NCBI GenBank assembly: GCA_009840575.1
Contig: VXNO01000095.1
Coordinates: forward strand, 1 to 45,461
DNA length: 45,461 nt
Reading direction: 5' to 3'
Source of the DNA: Chloroflexota bacterium
GTDB lineage: Bacteria; Chloroflexota; Anaerolineae; Aggregatilineales; Phototrophicaceae
Shown: one piece after another, positions 16,222 through 23,608 of the stretch
Layout: each line of letters begins with the position of its first letter
How positions within the stretch are numbered: position 1 is the stretch's first letter
The notes under the pieces: model-generated
What the model saw: only the letters and a program-made list of their open reading frames with translations
What the model was told of the DNA's origin: nothing
The model's database searches: none
Program-made: the position numbers and the translations under genes

Positions 16222-16230
16222 ATTGTAGCA
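16222..16230 (-). promoter_or_regulatory. Extended -10 promoter for the esterase-like/rsmI operon
   Basis: On the minus strand TG-c-TACAAT (16230-16222) is an extended -10. The expected start of transcription near 16215 leaves only about 6 nt before ATG 16209 and no ribosome-binding site, so translation would be near-leaderless. Confidence 0.45.
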
Positions 16231-16260
16231 TCTGCGCGGCAGCAGCGAAAATGCCGCCGA

Positions 16261-16460
16261 TAGCCAGCCAGGGCAATCGCATCAAAATGAAGCTCTGTAA
16301 ATGGACACCGTCCCGAACTCTTTACCATCGAGCGCGCCGAGTTTAAGCAGTACCTCGAGAGCGAAACGGGCGAGTCACCGCCTCGCCCCTAGACCGACGC
16401 TCTGTGTCTCCGTGCCTCTGTGGCAAAACTATTTTGATGCGATTGCCTTGGATAGCCAGC
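16261..16460. mobile_element. MITE-like element, copy 1
   Basis: A 200-bp non-coding block flanked by inverted ends. The left end carries 'gggcaatcgcatcaaaatg' and the right end 'attttgatgcgattgcct'; 17 bp (GGCAATCGCATCAAAAT) are identical in inverted orientation. Just outside are the matching 'tagccag' motifs. Inside are a GGCGAG palindrome (16367-16392) and the 'ctctgtgtctccgtgcctct' module. The same ends occur at 43191-43361. It fills most of the 312-bp gap between the esterase-like and acetyltransferase genes, and no other gene is seen there apart from a short open frame at 16291-16392. Confidence 0.65.
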
Positions 16461-16522
16461 GCGAATGCCCGCGCTTGCGTTATGATTACCAGATACCAAA
16501 CATGGGAAAAAAGGAGCGAGAC

Positions 16523-16954
16523 ATGCCAACACGCTATATCTACTCCTTTGGCGAGCCAATCAATCCCGAAGACTTGCATCGGCTGCTGCAACAGACGGAT
16601 TGGGCGCAAAAGCGCGACCCGCTTGATATCCAGTATATGCTTGACCACAGCCAGCTAACGCTAGGCGTCTGGGACGAAGAGCGGCTGATTGCCTTCGCGC
16701 GCGTCATCACCGATGACCATTATCGCGCGCTGATTGACGATGTGGTGGTGGATGGCGACTACCGCGGGCGCGGCATCGCTACGCAGATGCTGGAAAAAAT
16801 GCTCAAACGACTGGAACACATTGAGCAAGTCATGCTGGATTGCGACCTTGAGCTTGTGCCCTTCTATGCCCGGTTCGGCTTCAGCCAGAAGGAATGCGCC
16901 GCCATGCTGCGTGATAACCGCCACAATTTGCCTGCCACGACTGATTTGGAGTAA
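16523..16954 (+). CDS. GNAT family N-acetyltransferase
   Basis: Acetyl-CoA-dependent acetyltransferase of 143 aa. The acetyl-CoA-binding motif A is 'DDVVVDGDYRGRGIATQML' (R-G-x-G-I-A), followed by 'VMLDCDLELVPFYARFGF', the usual C-terminal beta-alpha-beta. ATG 16523 is chosen because AAGGAG lies at 16511-16516 with 6-nt spacing; ATG 16502 is also in frame but has no such site, and the frame further upstream runs into the MITE. It ends 7 bp before the aminotransferase. The acceptor substrate is unknown. Confidence 0.85.
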   Translation: MPTRYIYSFGEPINPEDLHRLLQQTDWAQKRDPLDIQYMLDHSQLTLGVWDEERLIAFARVITDDHYRALIDDVVVDGDYRGRGIATQMLEKMLKRLEHIEQVMLDCDLELVPFYARFGFSQKECAAMLRDNRHNLPATTDLE

Positions 16955-16961
16955 CTCGCTT

Positions 16962-18074
16962 TTGCGCCCAGATAGCCTGCAACTCAACCCGCATATCCAG
17001 CCATTCACGCGCAGTGGCGAACGCGACGCCCTGCCCGACCTCCGCAAGCGCTACGGCGTGGAGCGCGTCTACAACTTGGCAAACAATGAAAACCCGCTGG
17101 GTCCATCGCCCCACGTAGTCGCAGCCATCGCCAAAGCCGCATCCGAACTGAATGCCTATCCCGTCTGGTCGGATATTGATTTGCGGCGCGCCATCGTCGA
17201 TTGTATTGGGCAAGGGCTGACAGCCGAGCATATCTTCACCGGCTGCAGCGGCTTCGAAGCGCTGGAACTAATCACGCGGGCTTTCCTGCGCCCTGGCGAT
17301 GAGCTGATTTTGTCTTCGCCCACCTTCAGCGGCGCATACCAGAAAGTTGCCCTGCCCCTGGGCGCGCGGGTGATTGATGTGCCGCTGGAAGCCGCGACCT
17401 TCCGCTATCGCCCGCGGGCGGTGTTGGACGCTGTTACCGACAAGACGCGCCTTATCATGGTCTGCAACCCCAATAACCCGACCGGCACGGTCATCAGCGC
17501 CGACGCATTTGACGAGTTGATGCAGGGCTTGCCAGACCATGCGCTGGTGGTGGCGGACGAGGTCTATCATCATTTTGTGGCGGACGCGGCTTACCCCGAC
17601 TCGCTGAAGTATCTGCGAGCGGGGGCGAACCTCGTCATCGTGCACAGTTTCTCCAAAGCCTATGCTTTGGCGGGCTTGCGCTTGGGTTATGGTATTGCCA
17701 AGCCAGCCATCGCCAACTATATCGCCGGCTTGCAGCGCGGATTTCATCAGAACAAGCTGGCGTTGGCGGCGGGCATCGCGGCTTGCGGAGACCAGGCGCA
17801 CCTGCAGCGCGCGGTGGACTTCTTGCGGGGCGAGGCGCGTTGGCTCTGCGAACAGCTCGACCAACTGGACATCCGCTATTGGCCGCCAGCCGCCAATTTT
17901 ATCCTCTTCGAGACGAAGCTGCCCGCCGACGAGCTCAACCAGATGCTGCAAAAGCGCGGCTTTTTGCTGCGTCCGCAAACGCGCGTCGGGCTGCCCTATT
18001 GCCTGCGCGTCAGCCTGGGCACGCGGACGATGAACCAGGCATTCGTCGCTGCTCTGGCGGACTGCCTGGGCTGA
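16962..18074 (+). CDS. PLP-dependent aminotransferase, HisC/Cobalamin CobD-like
   Basis: Class I/II fold aminotransferase of about 370 aa, most like histidinol-phosphate aminotransferase. Landmarks are 'NLANNENPLGPSP' at the N-terminus, 'CNPNNPTGTVI', the PLP-orienting Asp in VVADEVYHHF, the Schiff-base Lys K232 in HSFSKAYALAG, and 'LRVSLGT' (substrate carboxylate-binding Arg). There is no ATG in the right place; TTG 16962 has a GGAG site 10 nt upstream and gives the family's normal length. No other his genes are near, so a general aromatic/His-like aminotransferase role is as likely as histidine synthesis. Probably co-transcribed with the acetyltransferase. Confidence 0.85.
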   Translation: MRPDSLQLNPHIQPFTRSGERDALPDLRKRYGVERVYNLANNENPLGPSPHVVAAIAKAASELNAYPVWSDIDLRRAIVDCIGQGLTAEHIFTGCSGFEALELITRAFLRPGDELILSSPTFSGAYQKVALPLGARVIDVPLEAATFRYRPRAVLDAVTDKTRLIMVCNPNNPTGTVISADAFDELMQGLPDHALVVADEVYHHFVADAAYPDSLKYLRAGANLVIVHSFSKAYALAGLRLGYGIAKPAIANYIAGLQRGFHQNKLALAAGIAACGDQAHLQRAVDFLRGEARWLCEQLDQLDIRYWPPAANFILFETKLPADELNQMLQKRGFLLRPQTRVGLPYCLRVSLGTRTMNQAFVAALADCLG

Positions 18075-18093
18075 GCCGGCGCAAAACACAGCA

Positions 18094-18122
18094 TTGCCGC
18101 CGCCGCTCGCATCTGCTACACT
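18094..18122 (+). promoter_or_regulatory. Promoter of the rpsB-tsf-pyrH operon
   Basis: TTGCCG (18094-18099), 17-bp spacer, and TACACT (18117-18122), with TG at 18114-18115 giving an extended -10. Transcription is predicted near 18129, leaving a leader of about 119 nt before rpsB that could hold S2-dependent autoregulation, as known in other bacteria; I could not identify a specific S2-binding fold. Confidence 0.55.
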
Positions 18123-18247
18123 GCCGCGCGGCGATCTCGCCAACAAATCCCACACATCAGGACTCGCGGTGGGTGTTGTCCGCCCAGGGCGGATTAGCGC
18201 CGGAGGATGAATGATGTGCGAGCTAAAAAACACCACGGAGAAACCTT

Positions 18248-19108
18248 ATGCCATCAGCAGTACGAATGCGTTCTTTGCTCGAGACCGGCGTGCACTTCGG
18301 GCATCGCACCAACAAGTGGAACCCGAAGATGGACGAGTTCATCTTCACCAAGCGCAACGGAATCCACATCATCGACTTGCAGATTACCTTGCGCAACCTG
18401 CACAACTTCCATGATATGATTGCCAATTTAGTCGCGGGTGGCGGCAATGTGCTTTTCGTCGGCACCAAACGCCAGGCGCAAGAAATCGTCCAGCGCGAAG
18501 CCACCCGCTGTAGCATGCCCTATATCAATTATCGCTGGCTGGGCGGCACCTTGACCAACTGGAAGACCATCCGCAGCCGCATCGACACGCTTAAGCAACT
18601 GGAAAAACGGCGCGATGCCGGCGAGTTTGACCGGCTAACCAAAAAAGAAGGCTTGGTCTTGCAGCGCAAAATCGCCAAGCTACAACTGCGCCTGGGCGGC
18701 ATCCGCGAGATGAAAAGCACGCCCGAGCTGCTGATCGTCGTCGATGCCGAGCGCGAGCATACGGCGGTCAAAGAAGCCAACATCCTCAAAATCCCCGTGT
18801 TGGCGCTGGTCGATACCAACGCCAACCCCGACTATATCGACCATATCCTGCCTGCCAACGATGACGCCATGCGCTCCATCCGCCTGCTGATCGGCGCGCT
18901 GGCGGATGCGGTCATGGAAGGGCACAACCTGCGCCAATCGGCAGGTATCGAAGATGACGAGGCTCAGCAAATCAGCAATGTCTATGATGACGAGCTCTCC
19001 GATGAAGAGCTGCTGGGCGAATCAACCCTGGCGAAGCTGCGTGATTCCAGCCTGTTTGATGATGGCGAGGGCGAAGCCAGCGCCGACGCAGCCAGCGAAG
19101 AAGCCTAA
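18248..19108 (+). CDS. rpsB: 30S ribosomal protein S2
   Basis: Ribosomal protein S2, 286 aa, needed for S1 docking and mRNA binding on the 30S subunit. The start MPSAVRMRSLLETGVHFGHR, 'NKWNPKMDEFIF', 'MPYINYRWLGGTLTNWKTIR' and 'ALVDTNANPDYIDHILPAND' are diagnostic. The protein is about 40 residues longer than E. coli S2 because of an acidic C-terminal tail (DDEAQQISNVYDDELSDEEL onward). CGGAG lies about 10 nt before ATG 18248. First gene of the rpsB-tsf-merB-like-pyrH unit. Confidence 0.97.
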   Translation: MPSAVRMRSLLETGVHFGHRTNKWNPKMDEFIFTKRNGIHIIDLQITLRNLHNFHDMIANLVAGGGNVLFVGTKRQAQEIVQREATRCSMPYINYRWLGGTLTNWKTIRSRIDTLKQLEKRRDAGEFDRLTKKEGLVLQRKIAKLQLRLGGIREMKSTPELLIVVDAEREHTAVKEANILKIPVLALVDTNANPDYIDHILPANDDAMRSIRLLIGALADAVMEGHNLRQSAGIEDDEAQQISNVYDDELSDEELLGESTLAKLRDSSLFDDGEGEASADAASEEA

Positions 19109-19171
19109 AGCCTGGCACAAGCCCGGGCACAGACAAGTATAAGCAAGCGAACGAGGGAGCTAGACGCGGAA

Positions 19172-19777
19172 ATGGCAGTAAGTGCAAAGCAAGTCAAGCA
19201 ACTGCGAGACCTAACTGGCGCGGGACCGCTGGATTGCAAGAATGCCTTGGTCAAGCACAATGGCGACATTGACGCAGCCGCCGAATTCTTGCGCGAAAAA
19301 GCGCTGAAAGACGGCATCAAGCTGCAAGGCAAGGGGCGCAGCGCCAACGAGGGCGTCATCGGCAATTATGTGCATTTTGATAATCGGCTGGCTGTCATCG
19401 TGGAGGTCAATTGCGAGACGGACTTCGTCGCCGCCACCGCGCCTTTCAAAGCCTTCGCCAAAGATATCGCCATGCACATCGCCAACATGAACCCGCGCTA
19501 TGTGCGCCGCGAGGATGTGCCCGCCGATGTGGTCGCGGCGGAAGCAAACGCGCAGATGGAACGTGCCCTGGGCGAGGGCAAGCCGCCGCATATCGCCGAC
19601 AAGATCGTCGCGGGCAGGATGAACAAATGGTACGAAGAGCTCGTCTTGCTCGAGCAAGGCTTCATCAAAGACGATGACAAGACAGTCAGCCAATACCTGC
19701 AAGAGACGGTGGCTGAGGTCGGCGAGACCATCAATATCGGCCGCTTCCAGCGCTTTGCCATCGGCGGCGACAGCTAA
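19172..19777 (+). CDS. tsf: Translation elongation factor Ts
   Basis: Nucleotide exchange factor for EF-Tu, 201 aa. The N-terminal UBA-like domain (VKQLRDLTGAGPLDCKNAL) is followed by the family signature 'VEVNCETDFVAATAPF', which carries the TDFVA residues that insert into EF-Tu, and the 'KDDDKTVSQYLQE' tail. It has one core subdomain only, as in Thermus, cyanobacteria and many Chloroflexota, and is much shorter than E. coli EF-Ts. It is 63 bp behind rpsB and 45 bp before the MerB-like gene. Confidence 0.97.
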   Translation: MAVSAKQVKQLRDLTGAGPLDCKNALVKHNGDIDAAAEFLREKALKDGIKLQGKGRSANEGVIGNYVHFDNRLAVIVEVNCETDFVAATAPFKAFAKDIAMHIANMNPRYVRREDVPADVVAAEANAQMERALGEGKPPHIADKIVAGRMNKWYEELVLLEQGFIKDDDKTVSQYLQETVAEVGETINIGRFQRFAIGGDS

Positions 19778-19822
19778 ACGGGCAGCCAGCCGCATATCGC
19801 GAGTAGCACAACGAGCTGGCGC

Positions 19823-20509
19823 ATGAGCTTGCCGCCATCGGAAAGCGACTGGCAGATCCGCCAGTACATTTATACGCGCCTGGTCGGAACGAGCCGCGCG
19901 CCGACTATTCTTGATATCGCCGCGCACTTTGTCATGCGGCCAGCGCAGGCACAGGCGGCTTTGCGGCGCTTGCAGGCCGCTCATGCCTTGGTACTGGCGG
20001 AGGACGGCGCTGTGCTGATGGCGCATCCGCTTTCGGCTGTGCCGACCGATTACCGCGCGCGCATAGACGGCCATTGGCTCTATGCCAACTGCGCCTGGGA
20101 TTCGCTGGGCATCCCCGCCATGCTCGGCATTGATGTGCAGGTAGAAGCGCGGCATCCCTTGTCGCGCCAGCCGATTCACTTTTGCGTAGACGGCGGGCAA
20201 CTGGTCGGCGCGGAAGGCTGCCTTGTGCATTTCGCCCAAGCATTCCGCAATTGGTACGATGATATTGTAGAAACCTGAGCGGGTATCTTGCTCTTCCGGT
20301 CGGAAGCGGAGATTGATAGCTGGCTGCTGCGCAAAGGCGCGCAACGAGGCGCTGTCCTGAGCTTGGAGCGCGTTTGGGCATTGGCGCAGCGCTGGTATGC
20401 CGAGCGTATGTCGCCGCATTTTCGTGGTCGGACGACGCACGAGGCGCAAATCATCTTCCGCCAGCTCGGCTTGCGGGGCGAATTTTGGAGCGTCGCGCAG
20501 CGCAAATAA
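19823..20509 (+). CDS. MerB-like (alkylmercury lyase family) protein, candidate selenoprotein with in-frame TGA
   Basis: A single frame of 229 codons broken only by TGA at 20276-20278 (codon 152). Upstream, 151 codons give a winged-helix-like N-terminus (RAPTILDIAAHFVMRPAQAQ) and the MerB core 'WLYANCAWDSLGIPAMLG', matching MerB 'YAWCALDTLIFPALIG' with catalytic C96 and D99 as C90 and D93. Downstream, 76 codons continue the same fold (LLFRSEAEIDSW ... AVLSLERVWALAQRWY). From the TGA to W is 15 residues, exactly as from MerB Cys159 to its Trp, so the TGA sits on the second catalytic Cys. A SECIS-like hairpin follows. I read the codon as selenocysteine (inference). Alternatives: a recent Cys-to-stop nonsense mutation or a sequence error. 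It lies between tsf and pyrH. Confidence 0.75.
20285..20313 (+). promoter_or_regulatory. Candidate bacterial SECIS element
   Basis: Immediately downstream of the in-frame TGA the RNA can form a hairpin. The lower stem is AUCU (20285-20288) with AGAU (20310-20313), then an internal loop (4/3 nt), an upper stem CUUCC (20293-20297) with GGAAG (20302-20306), and the apical loop GGUC (20298-20301). The loop starts 19 nt after the UGA and begins with GG, which fits the bacterial SECIS consensus; the tetraloop is the same as in E. coli fdhF, where the distance is 18 nt. Confidence 0.6.
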
Positions 20510-20528
20510 AGAAAGATAAGGAGCGAGC

Positions 20529-21269
20529 ATGACAAAAAGCATGACAAAAAAAGATGCCCTGCCCTATCGGCGCATATTGCTGAAGCTGAGCGGCGAGGCG
20601 CTGGCTGGCAATGGCGGTGCCGGGATTGACCCGGACAAAGCCGCCTACATCGCCCAGCGCGTTCGTGAAGTCTGCGCGCTGGATATGCAAGTGGCGATTG
20701 TTATCGGTGGCGGCAACCTGTGGCGCGGCGAGCCAGCCGCCCGCCTGGGCATGGACCGCAGCACCGCCGACCACATGGGTATGATCGCCACAGTGATGAA
20801 TGGCTTGGCGCTGCAAGATGCCATCGAGCGCCTGGGCATCGTCACGCGCGTGCAGACCGCCGTGCAGATGAACAGCGTCGCCGAGCCTTACATCCGCCTG
20901 CGCGCCATCCGCCATCTGGAAAAAGGGCGCGTCGTCATCCTCAGCGGCGGCATAGGCAATCCTTATTTCACAACCGACTCGGCAGCGGCATTGCGCGCCA
21001 GTGAGATCAACGCCGATGTCATCGTCAAAGCCACCAAGGTCGATGGCGTCTATACAGCCGACCCCGTGCTTGTACCGGATGCGCAAAGATACCGGCACCT
21101 GCGCCACCAGGATGTGCTGGATCAACAACTGCGGGTGATGGATACCACCGCTTTCACCCTTTGTCAGGAAAACAACATGCCTATCATCGTGCTGAACTTC
21201 TGGAATCCCAGCGACCTGGTCAAGGCGCTGCAGGGTGATACCAGCGTCGGTACCTTGATCAGCGATTAG
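20529..21269 (+). CDS. pyrH: UMP kinase
   Basis: Hexameric bacterial UMP kinase of the amino-acid-kinase fold, 246 aa, converting UMP to UDP in pyrimidine synthesis. 'RRILLKLSGEALAG' is the N-terminal phosphate-binding strand; 'VIGGGNLWRG', 'DHMGMIATVMNGLALQDA' and 'GNPYFTTDSAAALRA' are diagnostic. ATG 20529 has TAAGGAG 5 nt upstream; ATG 20541 is a second candidate. In many bacteria frr follows pyrH; here a glycosyltransferase begins 13 bp downstream. Confidence 0.97.
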   Translation: MTKSMTKKDALPYRRILLKLSGEALAGNGGAGIDPDKAAYIAQRVREVCALDMQVAIVIGGGNLWRGEPAARLGMDRSTADHMGMIATVMNGLALQDAIERLGIVTRVQTAVQMNSVAEPYIRLRAIRHLEKGRVVILSGGIGNPYFTTDSAAALRASEINADVIVKATKVDGVYTADPVLVPDAQRYRHLRHQDVLDQQLRVMDTTAFTLCQENNMPIIVLNFWNPSDLVKALQGDTSVGTLISD

Positions 21270-21282
21270 CCGCGAGAAAGCA

Positions 21283-22713
21283 ATGGCGCAAGGCAAACGC
21301 ATCGCCGTCTTTTCTATGACGCCGCTATTCCCCGAAATGGTCATGGGCGGCGGGCAGGCGCAGCTGAAAAAAGTCGCGCTGCATCTGGGCGAGCTAGGGC
21401 ACAAGCTGACCATCTTGTCGACGCGCCGCGAGGATTCACAAGCCCCTTTCCGCTGGCACGAAAATGTTGAGATTTTGCCCTGCCTGCGCTTCAAGCAGCC
21501 CTATCCCGAGCCATACTTCACGCCGCTCTACCATATCGCCAATGCCATGCGCGCAGTGGGCGCGGCCATCGACGCCGCCGATGTGCATTACAGCCATGAC
21601 GGCGGGCTGATCTTCCCCTATGTATATCAGCGCAAGCCAACTGTGATTTCCCTGCGCAGCATCATCTATCCAGAGACCATGCAATGCGCCTTCTTGTTCC
21701 AGGGCGATGCCTGGATCCTGCCATCAGAGCATACCCGCGACAGCTATCACGCGGCGGTCGCGCCATTCGCGCCGGCTGTCAGTGAGCGTATGCAAGCCAT
21801 TCACAACGGCTTTGACTGGGATTTCTTCCAATATACACCGCCAAAGGGTATCTTCGAGGTGATTCCGCGCCGGCTGTCCGAGCATCCCATCCTGCTCTTC
21901 CCGCATCGCCCCGAAGCAGCTAAGGGCATCTACGAAGTTGTGCAGATCGCGCGCAAGCTGGTGTATGAGCGGGACTGGCGGGACTTGCGGGTTTTGGTGC
22001 CGCGCTGGCTGGATGCCGATACCGCGCCAGCCAACCGCGACTATTATGCCAAGCTGCGCCAGACGATTCACGAAGCTGCGCTGGACGATATTTTTTACTT
22101 TCACGACTGGATTAACGAAGTGCATATCGCCGAATACTACAGCCTGGCGGACGCGACCCTGTGCATCGGCAGCTGCGTGGAGACATTTGGCAATACGGTT
22201 TTTGAGTCGCTGGGCTGTGGAGCGCCAGTGATTGCCGCGCGGGTGGCGACCTATCGCGACCTGCTGCCGGACGAGCATATCCACCGCGTCGATTATGGCG
22301 ATATGGATGCCGCCACCGACATCGCCGATGACTTGCTGCGCGCCCGCCAGCGCGCGCCCGCCGCCACATTGGCTTACCTGCGCGATAACTTCTCGCTGGA
22401 GAAGATGGTCGCGCGCTATGCCGATGTCATCGTGAACGCGCGCAAGCTGCCACCGTTGCATTATCAAGTGCCACGGCTGGACGAGAATACGCGCTATCGG
22501 CTGGCACCGTGGTGCTATGTGTCAGCAGGCCGCGGCATATTTCACGACTTCCGCAGTGATTACGCGCAGAACAAGGCTTTACTGCGGATCGCGGAAGCAA
22601 AGCCAGACGGTTTCGCTGGCGCAGATGTCGATGCGAAAAGCCTGTACACCTGGCTGGACGAAGGCTATGTCGTGCCTATGCCGCGACATGATTCCGAGGG
22701 GCTGCCGAAATAG
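21283..22713 (+). CDS. GT4-type glycosyltransferase
   Basis: GT-B fold glycosyltransferase of 476 aa. The N-terminal domain starts 'RIAVFSMTPLFPEMVMGGGQ', with the Gly-rich acceptor loop typical of GT4. The C-terminal nucleotide-sugar domain has 'ILLFPHRPEAAKGIYEVVQ' and the retaining EX7E motif as E300-TFGNTVF-E308, followed by SLGCGAPVIA. An extra 90-residue tail beyond the GT-B fold ends in a charged region. The acceptor and donor cannot be told. It follows pyrH by 13 bp, so it is likely read from the ribosomal-protein operon, an odd partner. Confidence 0.85.
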   Translation: MAQGKRIAVFSMTPLFPEMVMGGGQAQLKKVALHLGELGHKLTILSTRREDSQAPFRWHENVEILPCLRFKQPYPEPYFTPLYHIANAMRAVGAAIDAADVHYSHDGGLIFPYVYQRKPTVISLRSIIYPETMQCAFLFQGDAWILPSEHTRDSYHAAVAPFAPAVSERMQAIHNGFDWDFFQYTPPKGIFEVIPRRLSEHPILLFPHRPEAAKGIYEVVQIARKLVYERDWRDLRVLVPRWLDADTAPANRDYYAKLRQTIHEAALDDIFYFHDWINEVHIAEYYSLADATLCIGSCVETFGNTVFESLGCGAPVIAARVATYRDLLPDEHIHRVDYGDMDAATDIADDLLRARQRAPAATLAYLRDNFSLEKMVARYADVIVNARKLPPLHYQVPRLDENTRYRLAPWCYVSAGRGIFHDFRSDYAQNKALLRIAEAKPDGFAGADVDAKSLYTWLDEGYVVPMPRHDSEGLPK

Positions 22714-22717
22714 CCCG

Positions 22718-22726
22718 TGTTATACT
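22718..22726 (+). promoter_or_regulatory. Extended -10 promoter for the TPR gene
   Basis: TG-t-TATACT at 22718-22726 is an extended -10 with no clear -35. The transcript would start near 22733 and include GGAAGGG before the GTG start at 22757. Confidence 0.45.
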
Positions 22727-22756
22727 GATGGCAAACACGATGGAAGGGTCTGCCGA

Positions 22757-23608
22757 GTGGCGGTCATCAGCGAATTGATTAACAGCGGATTGCGTCTGAA
22801 GCAGCAGCGGAAATTGCGCGGCGCGATTGAGCACTTCCGCCAGCTTTATGCGACCTACCCGGATCATGCGCGCATCCAGTTTGAATTGGCGAACTGCTGG
22901 CTGGCTTTTGGCGTGCCAGAAAATGCTCTGCCACATTATCAAGAATTGCTGGAGCCGTCCAAAGCCAAGAGCCTGCCGCCCAAAGACCTGCCGCGCCTAT
23001 ATACTCAGCTATGCGCGACCCTGCATCAACTGGACGAAAACCAGGCGGCGCTGGAAATCGCCCAGGCGGGAATAAAACTGCACCCGACTTACCGCCCGCT
23101 GCGCGCCTGGCAGATCTTCGCGCTAACAGCCACTGGCGCGCATCAAGTGGCGGTGCTGGACGCGCTGGAGCTGCTGCTGGAGTCGCTGGCACCGTCGCGC
23201 TGGGATATTTTTGAAGACGATATAAAGCAGGAAACGCGCAAGATGCGCGCCCGGCTGGAGAACGCAACCCCTTCATTCCCCCCGACAAGCCAGGAAAATA
23301 CAACCCCCCTCAATCCCCCCGAGGAGTCAGGGGGAGGCAAAGCGGGCTCGGAGACAGAAGCCAGGCAGCCAGACAGTCTCGAAAATAGTGGCAAGCAAGT
23401 TATTGATGTGAGCGCGCAAGCAGACGAATCCCCTGCCGACGCCGATGATCATGAGGTTACGGTTTCGGTCCGTCCGCCCGCCAAGAAAAGCCCTCGCCAC
23501 CGGTTGTCGCAATTGGGCAGGCGGTCTGTGCGCATCAATATCAGCGGTGATGAGCCGTCCAAAGACGATCCGGCAGCAGCCGCTTTCAAAATCCCTATCG
23601 ACGACTAG
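22757..23608 (+). CDS. TPR-repeat protein with repeat-derived insert
   Basis: Protein of about 283 aa. The first 150 residues form tetratricopeptide-type helical pairs (SGLRLKQQRKLRGAIEHFRQ; ARIQFELANCWLAFGVPENA; ENQAALEIAQAGIKLHPTYR), a protein-protein interaction scaffold. Residues about 170-195 are Pro/Ser/Glu-rich and encoded by a C-rich dispersed repeat. The rest is low-complexity and charged, ending in basic then acidic residues. GTG 22757 is chosen because GGAAGGG lies 8 nt upstream; an open frame upstream overlaps the glycosyltransferase and is unlikely to be translated. The 3' end overlaps the convergent ABC-F gene by 4 bp. Partner unknown. Confidence 0.75.
   Translation: MAVISELINSGLRLKQQRKLRGAIEHFRQLYATYPDHARIQFELANCWLAFGVPENALPHYQELLEPSKAKSLPPKDLPRLYTQLCATLHQLDENQAALEIAQAGIKLHPTYRPLRAWQIFALTATGAHQVAVLDALELLLESLAPSRWDIFEDDIKQETRKMRARLENATPSFPPTSQENTTPLNPPEESGGGKAGSETEARQPDSLENSGKQVIDVSAQADESPADADDHEVTVSVRPPAKKSPRHRLSQLGRRSVRINISGDEPSKDDPAAAAFKIPIDD
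23265..23338. repeat. C-rich palindromic repeat inside the TPR gene
   Basis: Two near-copies of 'aacccc(c)ttcaatcccccc' (23265-23282 and 23302-23320) are followed by 'gaggagtcagggggagg', forming an inverted repeat with the second copy. It is the same type of element as at the window edges. Its length and frame keep the host reading frame open. Confidence 0.55.

Noticed and set aside
16301..16522. N-terminal extension of the acetyltransferase into the intergenic region
   Set aside because: The added residues are encoded by the MITE and palindrome; AAGGAG before ATG 16523 marks the start.
19823..20278. MerB-like region read as two separate genes (19823-20278 and 20288-20509)
   Set aside because: Both are in the same frame, 9 bp apart, and together form one MerB fold of normal length; the second has no ribosome-binding site and would start inside the catalytic segment.
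19211..20542. Long minus-strand open frame of 443 codons opposite tsf and the MerB-like gene
   Set aside because: It is antisense to well-recognised proteins and has a His/Arg/Asp-rich composition typical of shadow frames in GC-rich DNA.
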